DNA of 5,989 nt from Akkermansia sp. (GTDB lineage: Bacteria; Verrucomicrobiota; Verrucomicrobiia; Verrucomicrobiales; Akkermansiaceae): NCBI GenBank assembly GCA_017628435.1, contig JAGBZE010000031.1, positions 1 through 5,989 on the forward strand. Reading direction: 5' to 3'. Below the pieces are notes generated by a model. That model searched no databases. It was not told where the DNA came from and was given only the letters and a program-made list of their open reading frames with translations. Below, piece after piece: positions 1 to 5,886 of the stretch. The stretch's first letter is position 1. Each line of letters starts with the position of its first letter. The translations under genes and the position numbers were made by a program.

Positions 1-45
1 AGGGCAGAATGCCCTGCAGTGAAATTGCGGGCAGAGGCCCGCAAT
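1..45. other. Pair of adjacent stem-loops at the left edge
   Basis: Two perfect hairpins lie 8 bases apart. The first pairs AGGGCA (1-6) with TGCCCT (10-15) around a GAA loop. The second pairs ATTGCGGGC (24-32) with GCCCGCAAT (37-45) around an AGAG loop. Both contain GGGCAGA at the turn. Neither is followed by a T-tract on either strand, so they are not textbook intrinsic terminators. They could mark the 3' end of a gene left of the window or belong to the leader of the downstream porin. The pairing is directly visible; the role is unknown. Confidence 0.5.
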
Positions 46-65
46 GAAATCCGCCACTATCGTGA

Positions 66-96
66 CGGTCTAAATCCGGTTATCACCGGTCTAAAT
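66..96. promoter_or_regulatory. Operator-like dyad flanked by direct repeats (copy 1)
   Basis: The 10-mer CGGTCTAAAT occurs at 66-75 and again at 87-96, a period of 21 bases or about two helical turns. Between and overlapping them is the dyad CCGGT (76-80), TATC, ACCGG (85-89). The stretch 69-88 recurs at 198-217 with two mismatches. Spaced direct repeats, a short dyad and a second copy nearer the start codon at 274 fit binding sites for a regulator of the porin. No regulator is encoded in the window, so this is inference. Confidence 0.35.
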
Positions 97-138
97 TGCT
101 GCGTTTGCACCGCAGCAACGACGAGCTGTTCCAGCTCG
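96..138. other. Two tandem stem-loops in the porin leader
   Basis: TTGCTGCG (96-103) pairs perfectly with CGCAGCAA (111-118) around a 7-base loop. Three bases later CGAGCTG (122-128) pairs perfectly with CAGCTCG (132-138) around TTC. With the hairpins at 1-45 and the dyad at 76-89, almost the whole first 138 bases can fold. The stretch may be a structured 5' untranslated region, or the end of an upstream transcript. I do not recognise a known riboswitch class. Confidence 0.45.
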
Positions 139-197
139 ACAAACTCCCATTTGACACAACATTCTCTGGGACTCGTGTGTGGAATTCGGTACCCTCA

Positions 198-217
198 TCG
201 AAATCCGGTTTTCACCG
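198..217. promoter_or_regulatory. Operator-like motif (copy 2), 57 bases before the porin start
   Basis: This 20-base stretch matches 69-88 at 18 positions, including the shared core AAATCCGGTT. It retains a dyad, CGGT (206-209) and ACCG (214-217), around TTTC. It lies between the possible -35 hexamer TTGACA (151-156) and the start codon at 274. A regulator site is plausible, but a simple local duplication would look the same. Confidence 0.3.
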
Positions 218-273
218 CATTATCTACTTGTTTTCAAACTGCTGAACAGGCGGCAGCGTCAACACCCGCAACC

Positions 274-1761
274 ATGAAAGCGAAATCACTCTGCTACATG
301 TTGGCGGCCACAGCGGTGGCCGGTAGTGCCGGGGCTCAGCAGCCCAGCGAATATCTGGATACAATCTGGGGCTGGGAGGCCGCGTACCTGGAGGTAGATG
401 AAGTGCCGGTGAGCCTGCAGCGAAGCATGACACCGCAGCAGCAGCTTACACGCCGCCAGCCTGGTGTGCCCACGCGGGCCCAGGTGCTGCACCAGACCCG
501 CAGCCGCGATGAAGACACCACCAAGGCTCCCTGCCGTGGCTGGCGTTTTATGCCGGCTACCCCACAGAAGTTCATGCCGTATCTGGACTCACTCTTTGTG
601 CCGGGCAACACCTGCGCAGAACCCTGCGAGATCATGAACCAGGATATGGTCTCCTCCTCGGCCCAGTGGGTCAAGAATGCGCTCAGCCGGTATGGCCTGC
701 AGTATGACCTGACCGCCTCATACAACTTCACCTCAGTCAAACCCAGCCCGCGCCACCACCGCGGCGATTTCTCCTCCTTTAACTTCTCCATGACCGGCAC
801 CTGGTTCCTGGCGAAGGATTGCGACAACAGCCAGGGCGTATTCCTCACCTTCGAGGCCGACTGGGGCCCCGGCACCAACTTTACCGAACGCAAAAGCAGT
901 GCGCAGCAGAGCCTGGGCAGCCTGAGCAATCCGCAGGGATGCCTGCGCGGCGGAAACGGCGTATTCCTGCCGCAGCTGGCACTGGGCTACAGCGGGTTCG
1001 ACGGCAAGTGGGTGGCCATGGTCGGCACACTGGACCTGAGCAACTATTTCGACCAGAATGCCTACTCGCCCTCCTGGGCCGGTGGGCTCATGAACCAGAG
1101 TTTTGCGTATAACCCCTGCCTGCCCCTCACCTGGGCAAACTTCGGGTTCCTGACCGCCTGGCAGCCTTGCGACAACTTCTACGCCATGTATGCCACCGGC
1201 AGCACCAACACCGGCGTGAATCAGAACCCCTTCAGTGATCTCAGCAGCAACTACTGGGCGCATGTGGGCGAACTGGGCTTCGTGTTTGAGGATGCCATGG
1301 GCATGGGTGCCGGCACCTATCGTCTGCAAGGCACCATCGTTGACCACGAAGGCAAGACCGGCGCGGGCGTCGGTATCAACATCCAGCAGCAGATGGGCCG
1401 CAACTCCCGCCTGGGCTTCTTCACCCGCGCGGGGTACATGGGCCAGCATGCAAGCCGCCTCACCGGTGTGAAATGCAGCGCCACGGCCGGTTTCATGCTG
1501 CAGGCTCCCTTTACAGATGCCGGCTGGGGCAGCCGCAGCAACAATGAGAACATCTCCTTCGGCTTCCTCTGGGAGCGCGCCGCCTCCAGCCAGCGCCCCG
1601 CCGCGCACATGGATGAATACGGACTGGAGCTCAGCGCTGTGGTGCAGCTCACCCCCACCTTCTTCCTGCAGCCCGATGTGCAGTACATCTTCAACCCCGT
1701 GCATGCCACGGATAAGGATGGCGCAGTGGTGCTTCAGATGCAGGGTGTCTTCAAGTTCTGA
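274..1761 (+). CDS. OprB-family carbohydrate-selective outer-membrane porin
   Basis: The predicted protein has 495 residues. The start at 274 is chosen because it begins a clean Sec signal peptide: a basic start (MKAK), a hydrophobic stretch to about residue 18 and an AGA cleavage site after residue 21, followed by QQ. The reading frame stays open upstream to 19, but that part is hairpin-rich and low-complexity. Residues 128-495 look like the OprB porin domain (PF04966). They alternate aromatic and small residues as in beta strands, carry the family-like segments around 275-305 (MNQSFAYNPCLPL) and 458-475 (LTPTFFLQPDVQYIFNP), and end in phenylalanine as expected for BAM-dependent barrel insertion. 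OprB porins pass sugars passively across the outer membrane; the substrate here cannot be read off. Residues 22-127 are an extra N-terminal region, rich in Gln, Thr and Arg, that I do not recognise. Unusually for a barrel, the mature chain has eight cysteines (87, 114, 118, 183, 223, 282, 299, 401). The Shine-Dalgarno sequence is weak or absent. Confidence 0.85.
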   Translation: MKAKSLCYMLAATAVAGSAGAQQPSEYLDTIWGWEAAYLEVDEVPVSLQRSMTPQQQLTRRQPGVPTRAQVLHQTRSRDEDTTKAPCRGWRFMPATPQKFMPYLDSLFVPGNTCAEPCEIMNQDMVSSSAQWVKNALSRYGLQYDLTASYNFTSVKPSPRHHRGDFSSFNFSMTGTWFLAKDCDNSQGVFLTFEADWGPGTNFTERKSSAQQSLGSLSNPQGCLRGGNGVFLPQLALGYSGFDGKWVAMVGTLDLSNYFDQNAYSPSWAGGLMNQSFAYNPCLPLTWANFGFLTAWQPCDNFYAMYATGSTNTGVNQNPFSDLSSNYWAHVGELGFVFEDAMGMGAGTYRLQGTIVDHEGKTGAGVGINIQQQMGRNSRLGFFTRAGYMGQHASRLTGVKCSATAGFMLQAPFTDAGWGSRSNNENISFGFLWERAASSQRPAAHMDEYGLELSAVVQLTPTFFLQPDVQYIFNPVHATDKDGAVVLQMQGVFKF

Positions 1762-1793
1762 TACGTATTACCTGTAGGATTGGACATGCGAAA

Positions 1794-1826
1794 GCCCCGT
1801 GGAGAAGCGCAAGCTCTCCACGGGGC
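1794..1826. terminator. Strong hairpin between convergent porin and peptidase genes
   Basis: GCCCCGTGGAGA (1794-1805) pairs perfectly with TCTCCACGGGGC (1815-1826). Two further G-C pairs can form inside around a GCAA loop if A1806 bulges. The hairpin sits 33 bases after the porin stop and 84 bases beyond the stop of the convergent peptidase gene. It is followed by AAAA on the + strand and only TTT on the - strand, so the usual long U-tract is missing. A shared transcription stop or 3'-end-protecting stem is the natural reading. Confidence 0.55.
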
Positions 1827-1837
1827 AAAACGTATGA

Positions 1838-1907
1838 GAATTCTGGATTTTGGATTTATTAAATTCCGCGAGCCAGCCCCCCTAATCCTTAATCCCTAAT
1901 CCTTGCC
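1838..1907. repeat. Seven-base-periodic repeat tract between convergent genes
   Basis: Read in steps of seven from 1838, the tract shows GAATTCT, GGATTTT, GGATTTA, TTAAATT, then two GC-rich 7-mers, then CCCTAAT (1880-1886), CCTTAAT (1887-1893), CCCTAAT (1894-1900) and a degenerate CCTTGCC. The clearest part is the triplet at 1880-1900, differing by one base. It resembles the heptameric STRR repeats known from cyanobacteria in period only. A related heptamer (ATTCTGC type) makes up the arms of the element at 4217-4387. It is non-coding and its function is unknown. Confidence 0.55.
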
Positions 1908-1909
1908 CA

Positions 1910-4108
1910 TCACTCTGCCATACCCTGCTGCTGCAGAAGGGCGTCCGGGTTCGGGTCGCGGCCCATGAAATCGCGGAAGGATTCGCGCTCTGCGCGGCTG
2001 CCGCCCGTGCTGAGTACGGAGCGGCGGAAGCTGGCGCCGGTGGCGGCATTGGTAGGGCCTTCCGTCTCAAAGCGCGTAAAGGCATCTGCAGCCAGCACCT
2101 CGGCCCACTTGTAGGAATAATAACCCGCAGCATAACCACCGGAAATGCAGTGGCTCAGGCTCCGCATCACTGAAGGCGCAGGGGCAGTGAGCGGCAGGTT
2201 CCAGGGGTCCAGCAGCTCGCGGCTGGCGGTATCCAGATTCCGCCCGCGGAACTTGCTGTCGTAATTGATGTGCATTTCCAGATCCAGCTTGGCCATGCGC
2301 AGCTGGGACATCATATCAAACCCCGGCATAAAGAAACGGCTCTTCTGCAGCTTCAGCAGCATATCTGCCGGCAGGGGCTCATCCGTCTCCCAGTGGCGGG
2401 CATAGGACATCACGCCCTCGGGAATCCACACCCAGTTCTCATTCATCTGGCTGGGCAGCTCCACAAAATCGCGAGCCACACGGGTGCCGGTGTGGGAGTA
2501 CAGCTCCACATCGCTCAGCATGCTGTGCAGCGCATGCCCGAACTCATGGAAAAGCGTGAGCACATCCATGTGCGTGAACAGGGCCGGCTTGCCGGCTGTG
2601 GGGGCCTTCAGATTACCCACCAGCACGCAAAGATGCGGCGGACGCGTTCCATCCACCATGGGATAATGGCGCACACGCATCACCCAGGCGCCATCGCGCT
2701 TGGTGCTGCGGGGGTGCAGATCCATATAAACCGAGCCCATATGGCGGCCGGTGGCCGCATCATGAATGGCATACAGCTTCACCTCCGGGTGCCACACCTC
2801 AGCCTCGCCCTCAGCCAGCTGCTCACCAGGCTGCAGGCAGCGGGTGGGCACCTCCGAGATGCGTACATCATACAACCCCTCAAACACCGAGAACATGCCA
2901 CCCAGCACATTCTCCTTCCTGTGGTAGGGGCGCAGCGAATCGCTGTCGAATCCGCACTCCTTCTCTGCGAGCTGGGTGATATAGTAGTTCACGTCCCAGG
3001 GATCCACCTGGGTGACGCGGCGCCCCTCACGGTCCGAAATGAACTCCAGCAGCTGGGCCACATCGCGGTCAAACCCCGGCTTCACCTTGCGCATCATATC
3101 ATCCACAAAGTCAAGCGCAGCCTGCCCACTGCCCACCATGCGGCGAGCCGTCACCAGATCTGCATACGTGCCAAACCCCAGCAGAGTAGCCAGCTCACTG
3201 CGCAGCTCCATCACGCGGTTGACCACCGGCGCGTTATCGAACTCCGGCGTGTTGCCCTCAGAACAACGGCCCAGCCAGCACAGGCGGCGCGTCTCTTTCA
3301 CATCACAATGCCGCAGCACATCTGCCACGCTGGCATAATCCAGCGTAATGAGCCACTGGGGCTGCTCCGGCGTACCGAATCCTCGCTCCTGCGCCTTGGC
3401 GGCGGCGCGGTCCATCCAATCCGGGCTCATACCGGCCAGCTGAGCCTTATCCTTGATAACCAGCTGCCAGGCATTCACCGAATCCTTGCAATTCTTATCA
3501 TACTGCAAACGCAGAGCGGCCATCTCCTTGCCAATAGCCAGCTTGCGGGCCTTCTGCTCAGCAGACAAATCCGCACCACTGTCCTTGAACTCATCCACCA
3601 CCTGCTGCACAAAACGCTGGCGTGCCGGGGAAAGGCTGCGCACCCAGGGCTGCTGGCTGGCATGGCGCATCACCTCCCACAAACGGGCATTGGAGGTAAT
3701 GGAAGAGTTGTACTCCGCCAGCAGGGGAGTCACCTCCTCCACCGCCGCGCGTACCTCCGGAGAATCCATCAGATACTCCAGGTTGCTCAGCAGCTGGTCA
3801 ACGCAATCCAGCTCCCAGTCCAGCATATCATAAGCGGCAAAGGTATTCTCCCAGGTAGCCTCACCGGGCTTCACCTGGCAGATTGCCTCGATGCGCTGCC
3901 GGGCACGCTCCACCGCCAGGCGCACATCTGCCGCACCGCGGGCAGGAGTCATGCGCGACCAACGGGGATACACGCCGCCCCACTCCAGAAAAGGATGTTC
4001 ATCTGCCGAAAGCACCGGCAGCGCAGCAATGCCTGCCTGCTGCTGGGCAAAAAGAGGGGCGGCACACACCATGCTGACCGCCGCAAAAAGGAGAGACCGG
4101 AATGTCAT
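1910..4108 (-). CDS. Exported M3-family zinc oligopeptidase (Dcp/oligopeptidase A type)
   Basis: The predicted protein has 732 residues. The start at 4108 gives a signal peptide, MTFRSLLFAA onward, with likely cleavage after LFA (residue 21) before QQQ. An ATG 48 bases further upstream (4156) would bury it behind a charged extension. The HEFGH zinc motif is at 521-525 inside FHEFGHALHS, and the third ligand is E550 in DFVELPSQ, exactly 29 residues after H521 as in thimet oligopeptidase. The C-terminal GGYAAGYYSYKW (657-668) supplies the conserved substrate-binding tyrosines. The long helical N-terminal half (about 60-360) is the usual lid of M3A enzymes. All key residues are present and the length suits the roughly 680-residue family plus a signal peptide. 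Such enzymes cleave peptides of about 5-20 residues, as oligopeptidases or by removing C-terminal dipeptides; the sequence does not tell which. The signal implies periplasmic peptide processing, whereas many M3A members are cytoplasmic. The only Shine-Dalgarno candidate is a GGA just before the start. The gene is convergent with the porin and probably has its own promoter in the AT-rich DNA at 4115-4196. Confidence 0.93.
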   Translation of the reverse strand: MTFRSLLFAAVSMVCAAPLFAQQQAGIAALPVLSADEHPFLEWGGVYPRWSRMTPARGAADVRLAVERARQRIEAICQVKPGEATWENTFAAYDMLDWELDCVDQLLSNLEYLMDSPEVRAAVEEVTPLLAEYNSSITSNARLWEVMRHASQQPWVRSLSPARQRFVQQVVDEFKDSGADLSAEQKARKLAIGKEMAALRLQYDKNCKDSVNAWQLVIKDKAQLAGMSPDWMDRAAAKAQERGFGTPEQPQWLITLDYASVADVLRHCDVKETRRLCWLGRCSEGNTPEFDNAPVVNRVMELRSELATLLGFGTYADLVTARRMVGSGQAALDFVDDMMRKVKPGFDRDVAQLLEFISDREGRRVTQVDPWDVNYYITQLAEKECGFDSDSLRPYHRKENVLGGMFSVFEGLYDVRISEVPTRCLQPGEQLAEGEAEVWHPEVKLYAIHDAATGRHMGSVYMDLHPRSTKRDGAWVMRVRHYPMVDGTRPPHLCVLVGNLKAPTAGKPALFTHMDVLTLFHEFGHALHSMLSDVELYSHTGTRVARDFVELPSQMNENWVWIPEGVMSYARHWETDEPLPADMLLKLQKSRFFMPGFDMMSQLRMAKLDLEMHINYDSKFRGRNLDTASRELLDPWNLPLTAPAPSVMRSLSHCISGGYAAGYYSYKWAEVLAADAFTRFETEGPTNAATGASFRRSVLSTGGSRAERESFRDFMGRDPNPDALLQQQGMAE

Positions 4109-4154
4109 ACGTCCATATATACGCAAAATCCCGGCAGATTCTTTCAGTTCCAAC

Positions 4155-4196
4155 ACAATATGAAGGAATAATTTATAAATGGGGAACCTCTGTGAA
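4155..4196. promoter_or_regulatory. AT-rich possible promoter region upstream of the peptidase gene
   Basis: An AT-rich block stands out from its GC-rich surroundings 47-90 bases upstream of the peptidase start. It contains the perfect palindrome ATTTATAAAT (4171-4180), which offers a TATAAA-like -10 element in either direction. On the - strand TTCACA (4196-4191) resembles a -35, but the spacing to TATAAA is only 13 bases, too short for a standard promoter. The location fits the peptidase promoter, or divergent promoters, but no consensus is convincing. Confidence 0.25.
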
Positions 4197-4216
4197 CTCG
4201 AAATGGCGATGTGTAG

Positions 4217-4387
4217 GAATGCAGATTTCAGAACGCAGAATGCAGAATAAGCAGCTAGTGCGCAGCCTTGCGGCCGCGCAAGGAAATGAAAATTACCTGA
4301 GATTTCTCAGGTAATTTTGTTTACAGGTGCGGCAACCGCCGCACACAAACTCACAATTCTGCATTCTGCGTTCTGAAATCTGCATTC
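4217..4387. repeat. Composite inverted-repeat element with three internal hairpins
   Basis: The outer arms, 4217-4248 and 4356-4387, are perfect 32-base inverted repeats. Each arm is four tandem degenerate heptamers; the left reads GCAGATT, TCAGAAC, GCAGAAT, GCAGAAT (4221-4248) after GAAT. Between the arms are three perfect hairpins: CCTTGCG/CGCAAGG (4266-4272/4277-4283), AAAATTACCTGAGA/TCTCAGGTAATTTT (4289-4302/4305-4318) and GTGCGGC/GCCGCAC (4327-4333/4338-4344). The whole can fold into a cloverleaf-like structure. Pairing continues weakly outside (TAG 4214-4216 with CTA 4389-4391; ATGGC 4203-4207 with GCCAT 4396-4400). No target-site duplication or transposase is seen. It fills most of the 360-base gap between the reductase and peptidase genes. 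It could be a non-autonomous mobile element, a REP/BIME-like repeat or a structured RNA; the sequence does not decide. Confidence 0.75.
4289..4318. terminator. Candidate bidirectional intrinsic terminator inside the repeat element
   Basis: A 14-bp perfect stem, AAAATTACCTGAGA with TCTCAGGTAATTTT, closes on a very short turn (in practice the innermost pairs open). Its base is an A4/T4 pair, so either strand reads a stem ending in TTTT; the + strand continues GTTT. It lies 151 bases beyond the reductase stop on the - strand, so it is the best visible stop for the membrane-protein/reductase operon and could shield the peptidase gene. The U-tract is shorter than ideal. Confidence 0.45.
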
Positions 4388-4416
4388 GCTAAACTGCCAT
4401 CTGTGGGTGTTAGAGG

Positions 4417-4450
4417 CGCCCAGATAACCATTGGAGCGGGGGCGTTTTTT
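4417..4450 (+). terminator. Weak rightward terminator-like hairpin with T6 tail
   Basis: CGCCC (4417-4421) can pair with GGGCG (4440-4444), directly followed by TTTTTT (4445-4450) on the + strand. The stem is short and the loop long (18 bases). It points rightward, yet no + strand gene ends here; the only possible source is transcription across the repeat element. It may be chance, or the 3' end of an unannotated RNA. Confidence 0.3.
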
Positions 4451-4468
4451 CCAGTGCAGACGCACTAT

Positions 4469-5359
4469 TCACCTGGCCTTATCCGCGAGATACCGGAGCA
4501 CCACGCGGCGCACGGTTTCTTCTGCCGTGGGCATGGGGATACCCAGCTGGCTGGTGAGCCGGGAATTGCACATCGCCGTGTGGCGCGGGCGGGGCTCCTT
4601 GAAAAAGGGCACCTCATCCAGCTTCTGCTGCTCCATCGGGGGCGCGGCGGGCAGCACCCCCTGCTCCACCGCCACCTGCAGGGCCAGGGTGGCGCAATGC
4701 CACCAGCTCAGCGGCTCGCCACTGCTGGTCACATGCACCACGCCGCTGTAGCAGCCCTCGCCCAGCGCCAGCACCGCGCGGGCAATATCGGCAGCATCCG
4801 TGGGCAGCGAATCCTTATCCGCCACAGCCGCCAGCGGCTGCCCGGCCAGGGCGCGCTCCACCGTACCCTCAATAAACGAAGGCTTTGCCGGATTTCCGCA
4901 CACCCAGGAGACACGCGCCACCACCGCCGTGGACAGCGCCTCCAGCACCTGCAGCTCGCCCTCGCGCTTGCTCTCGCCATACCAGCTGATAGGGCGGCAC
5001 TTGGTAGATTCATCCTTCAGCCCCGGGCGGCGGCCATCCAGCACATAATCCGTGGATAAATGCACAAAGCGTGCCCCCGTATGCCGGCACGCAAGTGCCA
5101 TGGCCGCCGGTGCCACCGCATTGATGAGATGCGCCTGCAGCGGATCCGCCGCGCAGGCCTCCAGCCCGCTGATAGCCGCGCAATTCACCACCAGCTGCGC
5201 ACCGCTGCCCAGCACCAGGTCACTCACTCCCTCCGCATTTTCCAGCGGACACTCCGCATGCGCCGGAGCCAGCACTTCATACCCCGCCTGCTCTGCAGCT
5301 GGCCGCAGCACCTGCCCCGTGCGCCCACTGGCGCCAAATAAAAGAATTCGCCTACTCAT
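4469..5359 (-). CDS. rmlD: RmlD-type dTDP-4-dehydrorhamnose reductase (extended SDR)
   Basis: The predicted protein has 296 residues. The start at 5359 is chosen over an in-frame ATG at 5380 because MSRRILLFGASG begins directly with the nucleotide-binding strand and its ATG overlaps the upstream gene's TGA as ATGA, a usual coupling arrangement. The Rossmann motif GASGRTG is at 9-15. NCAAISGLEACAADP (59-73), the family signature STDYVLDG (102-109), the catalytic pair Y127 and K131 in YGESK, and SWVCG (151-155) all match RmlD. The C-terminal half holds SLPTDAADIARAV (184-196), the usual substrate-side segment. RmlD reduces dTDP-4-keto-L-rhamnose to dTDP-L-rhamnose with NAD(P)H in the cytoplasm, for surface polysaccharide. 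No rmlA, rmlB or rmlC is in the window, so either these lie elsewhere or the enzyme reduces another 4-keto sugar. The family is near certain; the exact substrate is not. Confidence 0.88.
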   Translation of the reverse strand: MSRRILLFGASGRTGQVLRPAAEQAGYEVLAPAHAECPLENAEGVSDLVLGSGAQLVVNCAAISGLEACAADPLQAHLINAVAPAAMALACRHTGARFVHLSTDYVLDGRRPGLKDESTKCRPISWYGESKREGELQVLEALSTAVVARVSWVCGNPAKPSFIEGTVERALAGQPLAAVADKDSLPTDAADIARAVLALGEGCYSGVVHVTSSGEPLSWWHCATLALQVAVEQGVLPAAPPMEQQKLDEVPFFKEPRPRHTAMCNSRLTSQLGIPMPTAEETVRRVVLRYLADKAR

Positions 5360-5814
5360 TTTCCGGAATCGTAAGGACAAGAAGGAACCTTTCCCAGGCG
5401 GCGCAGAACCAGAAGCAGAACCAGCGAAGCCGCTGCCCCCAACCCGGTGAACCAGACCGGCAGCATCCAGGCACCAGGCTCATGCGGTGCTGCAGCATGA
5501 GCGATCAGCAGCGTAAGCGGCAGGTGCCAGAATGTACCCGTGAGAAATACAGCACCCAGGCTACGGCGATTCACCCCACCAAAATGAAACAGAACCTTGC
5601 GCACCACACCTGCCACCACAGCAGCCACCGCCATGCATGCCGGCAACAAAGCCCCTATGGCACCTGCCGTCTCACGTATGCGCTCCGGCGTCACAGCCTC
5701 GCTGAACAGCTGCTCCAGCGGCTCATAACTCAGCAATGCCAGCACCACCGCCCCATAGGAAAGCGATAAGTTAAAAATCCGGCGGTAGGCGTATGGGTCT
5801 TCCTGTATTATCAT
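5356..5814 (-). CDS. Small four-helix membrane protein of unknown function
   Basis: The predicted protein has 152 residues. Four hydrophobic helices are visible at about 13-30, 49-72, 86-108 and 114-138. Positive residues lie at the N-terminus (R11, R12), in the loop between helices 2 and 3 (R72, K73, R83, R84) and at the C-terminus (R138, R139). The first outer loop is acidic. This predicts both ends in the cytoplasm. I recognise no family or catalytic motif. The start at 5814 (MIIQEDPY) is the only sensible ATG: the frame is open further upstream to 5943, but that runs through the ssrA terminator and into ssrA. No clear Shine-Dalgarno is present. The stop overlaps the reductase start by ATGA, so the two are probably translated together. 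A role in envelope glycan assembly or transport is a guess from that partner alone. Confidence 0.75.
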   Translation of the reverse strand: MIIQEDPYAYRRIFNLSLSYGAVVLALLSYEPLEQLFSEAVTPERIRETAGAIGALLPACMAVAAVVAGVVRKVLFHFGGVNRRSLGAVFLTGTFWHLPLTLLIAHAAAPHEPGAWMLPVWFTGLGAAASLVLLLVLRRLGKVPSCPYDSGK

Positions 5815-5819
5815 CGTTG

Positions 5820-5860
5820 AAAAAATACCGGCCTGGCAAACCGCAAGGGCTTGCCAGGCC
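5820..5860 (-). terminator. Intrinsic terminator of ssrA
   Basis: GGCCTGGCAA (- strand, 5860-5851) pairs perfectly over 10 bp with TTGCCAGGCC (5839-5830) around an 11-base loop. Four bases later comes TTTTTT (5825-5820). The direction and location, 27 bases past the tmRNA 3' end, make it the ssrA terminator. The T-tract ends only 5 bases before the start codon of the membrane protein. A smaller hairpin (CTCCG/CGGAG, 5871-5884) lies between it and ssrA and could help 3'-end processing. Confidence 0.88.
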
Positions 5861-5886
5861 AACGTTCGTTCTCCGCTTCCGGAGGA

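Noticed and set aside
151..185. TTGACA at 151-156 as the porin's sigma-70 promoter
   Set aside because: No -10-like hexamer lies 16-18 bases downstream (the region reads GTGTGT), so I did not list it as a promoter.
19..273. N-terminal extension of the porin frame to an ATG at 19
   Set aside because: It would place 85 unrelated residues before a clean signal peptide and covers the hairpin and repeat region.
733..1704. 323-codon open frame on the - strand opposite the porin
   Set aside because: Composition is dominated by Ala, Gly, Val and His with no domain; it is a shadow of the porin's codon bias.
1838..1907. Heptamer tract as a CRISPR array
   Set aside because: Units are 7 bases with no unique spacers; no cas genes are present.
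4109..4156. Upstream ATG at 4156 for the peptidase
   Set aside because: The extra 16 charged residues would mask the signal peptide that starts at 4108.
2270..4171. 633-codon open frame on the + strand opposite the peptidase gene
   Set aside because: It is antisense to a gene with intact catalytic motifs; the product is His, Gln and Leu rich with no recognisable domain, as expected from codon bias on the opposite strand.
4102..4314. 70-codon + strand frame across the peptidase start and the repeat element
   Set aside because: It overlaps the peptidase start in antisense, runs through the repeat arms and ends inside a hairpin; no domain or ribosome binding site.
4214..4391. Target-site duplication around the inverted-repeat element
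   Set aside because: The bases outside the arms (GTGTAG on the left, GCTAAA on the right) are not direct repeats; they are weakly inverted, continuing the palindrome instead.
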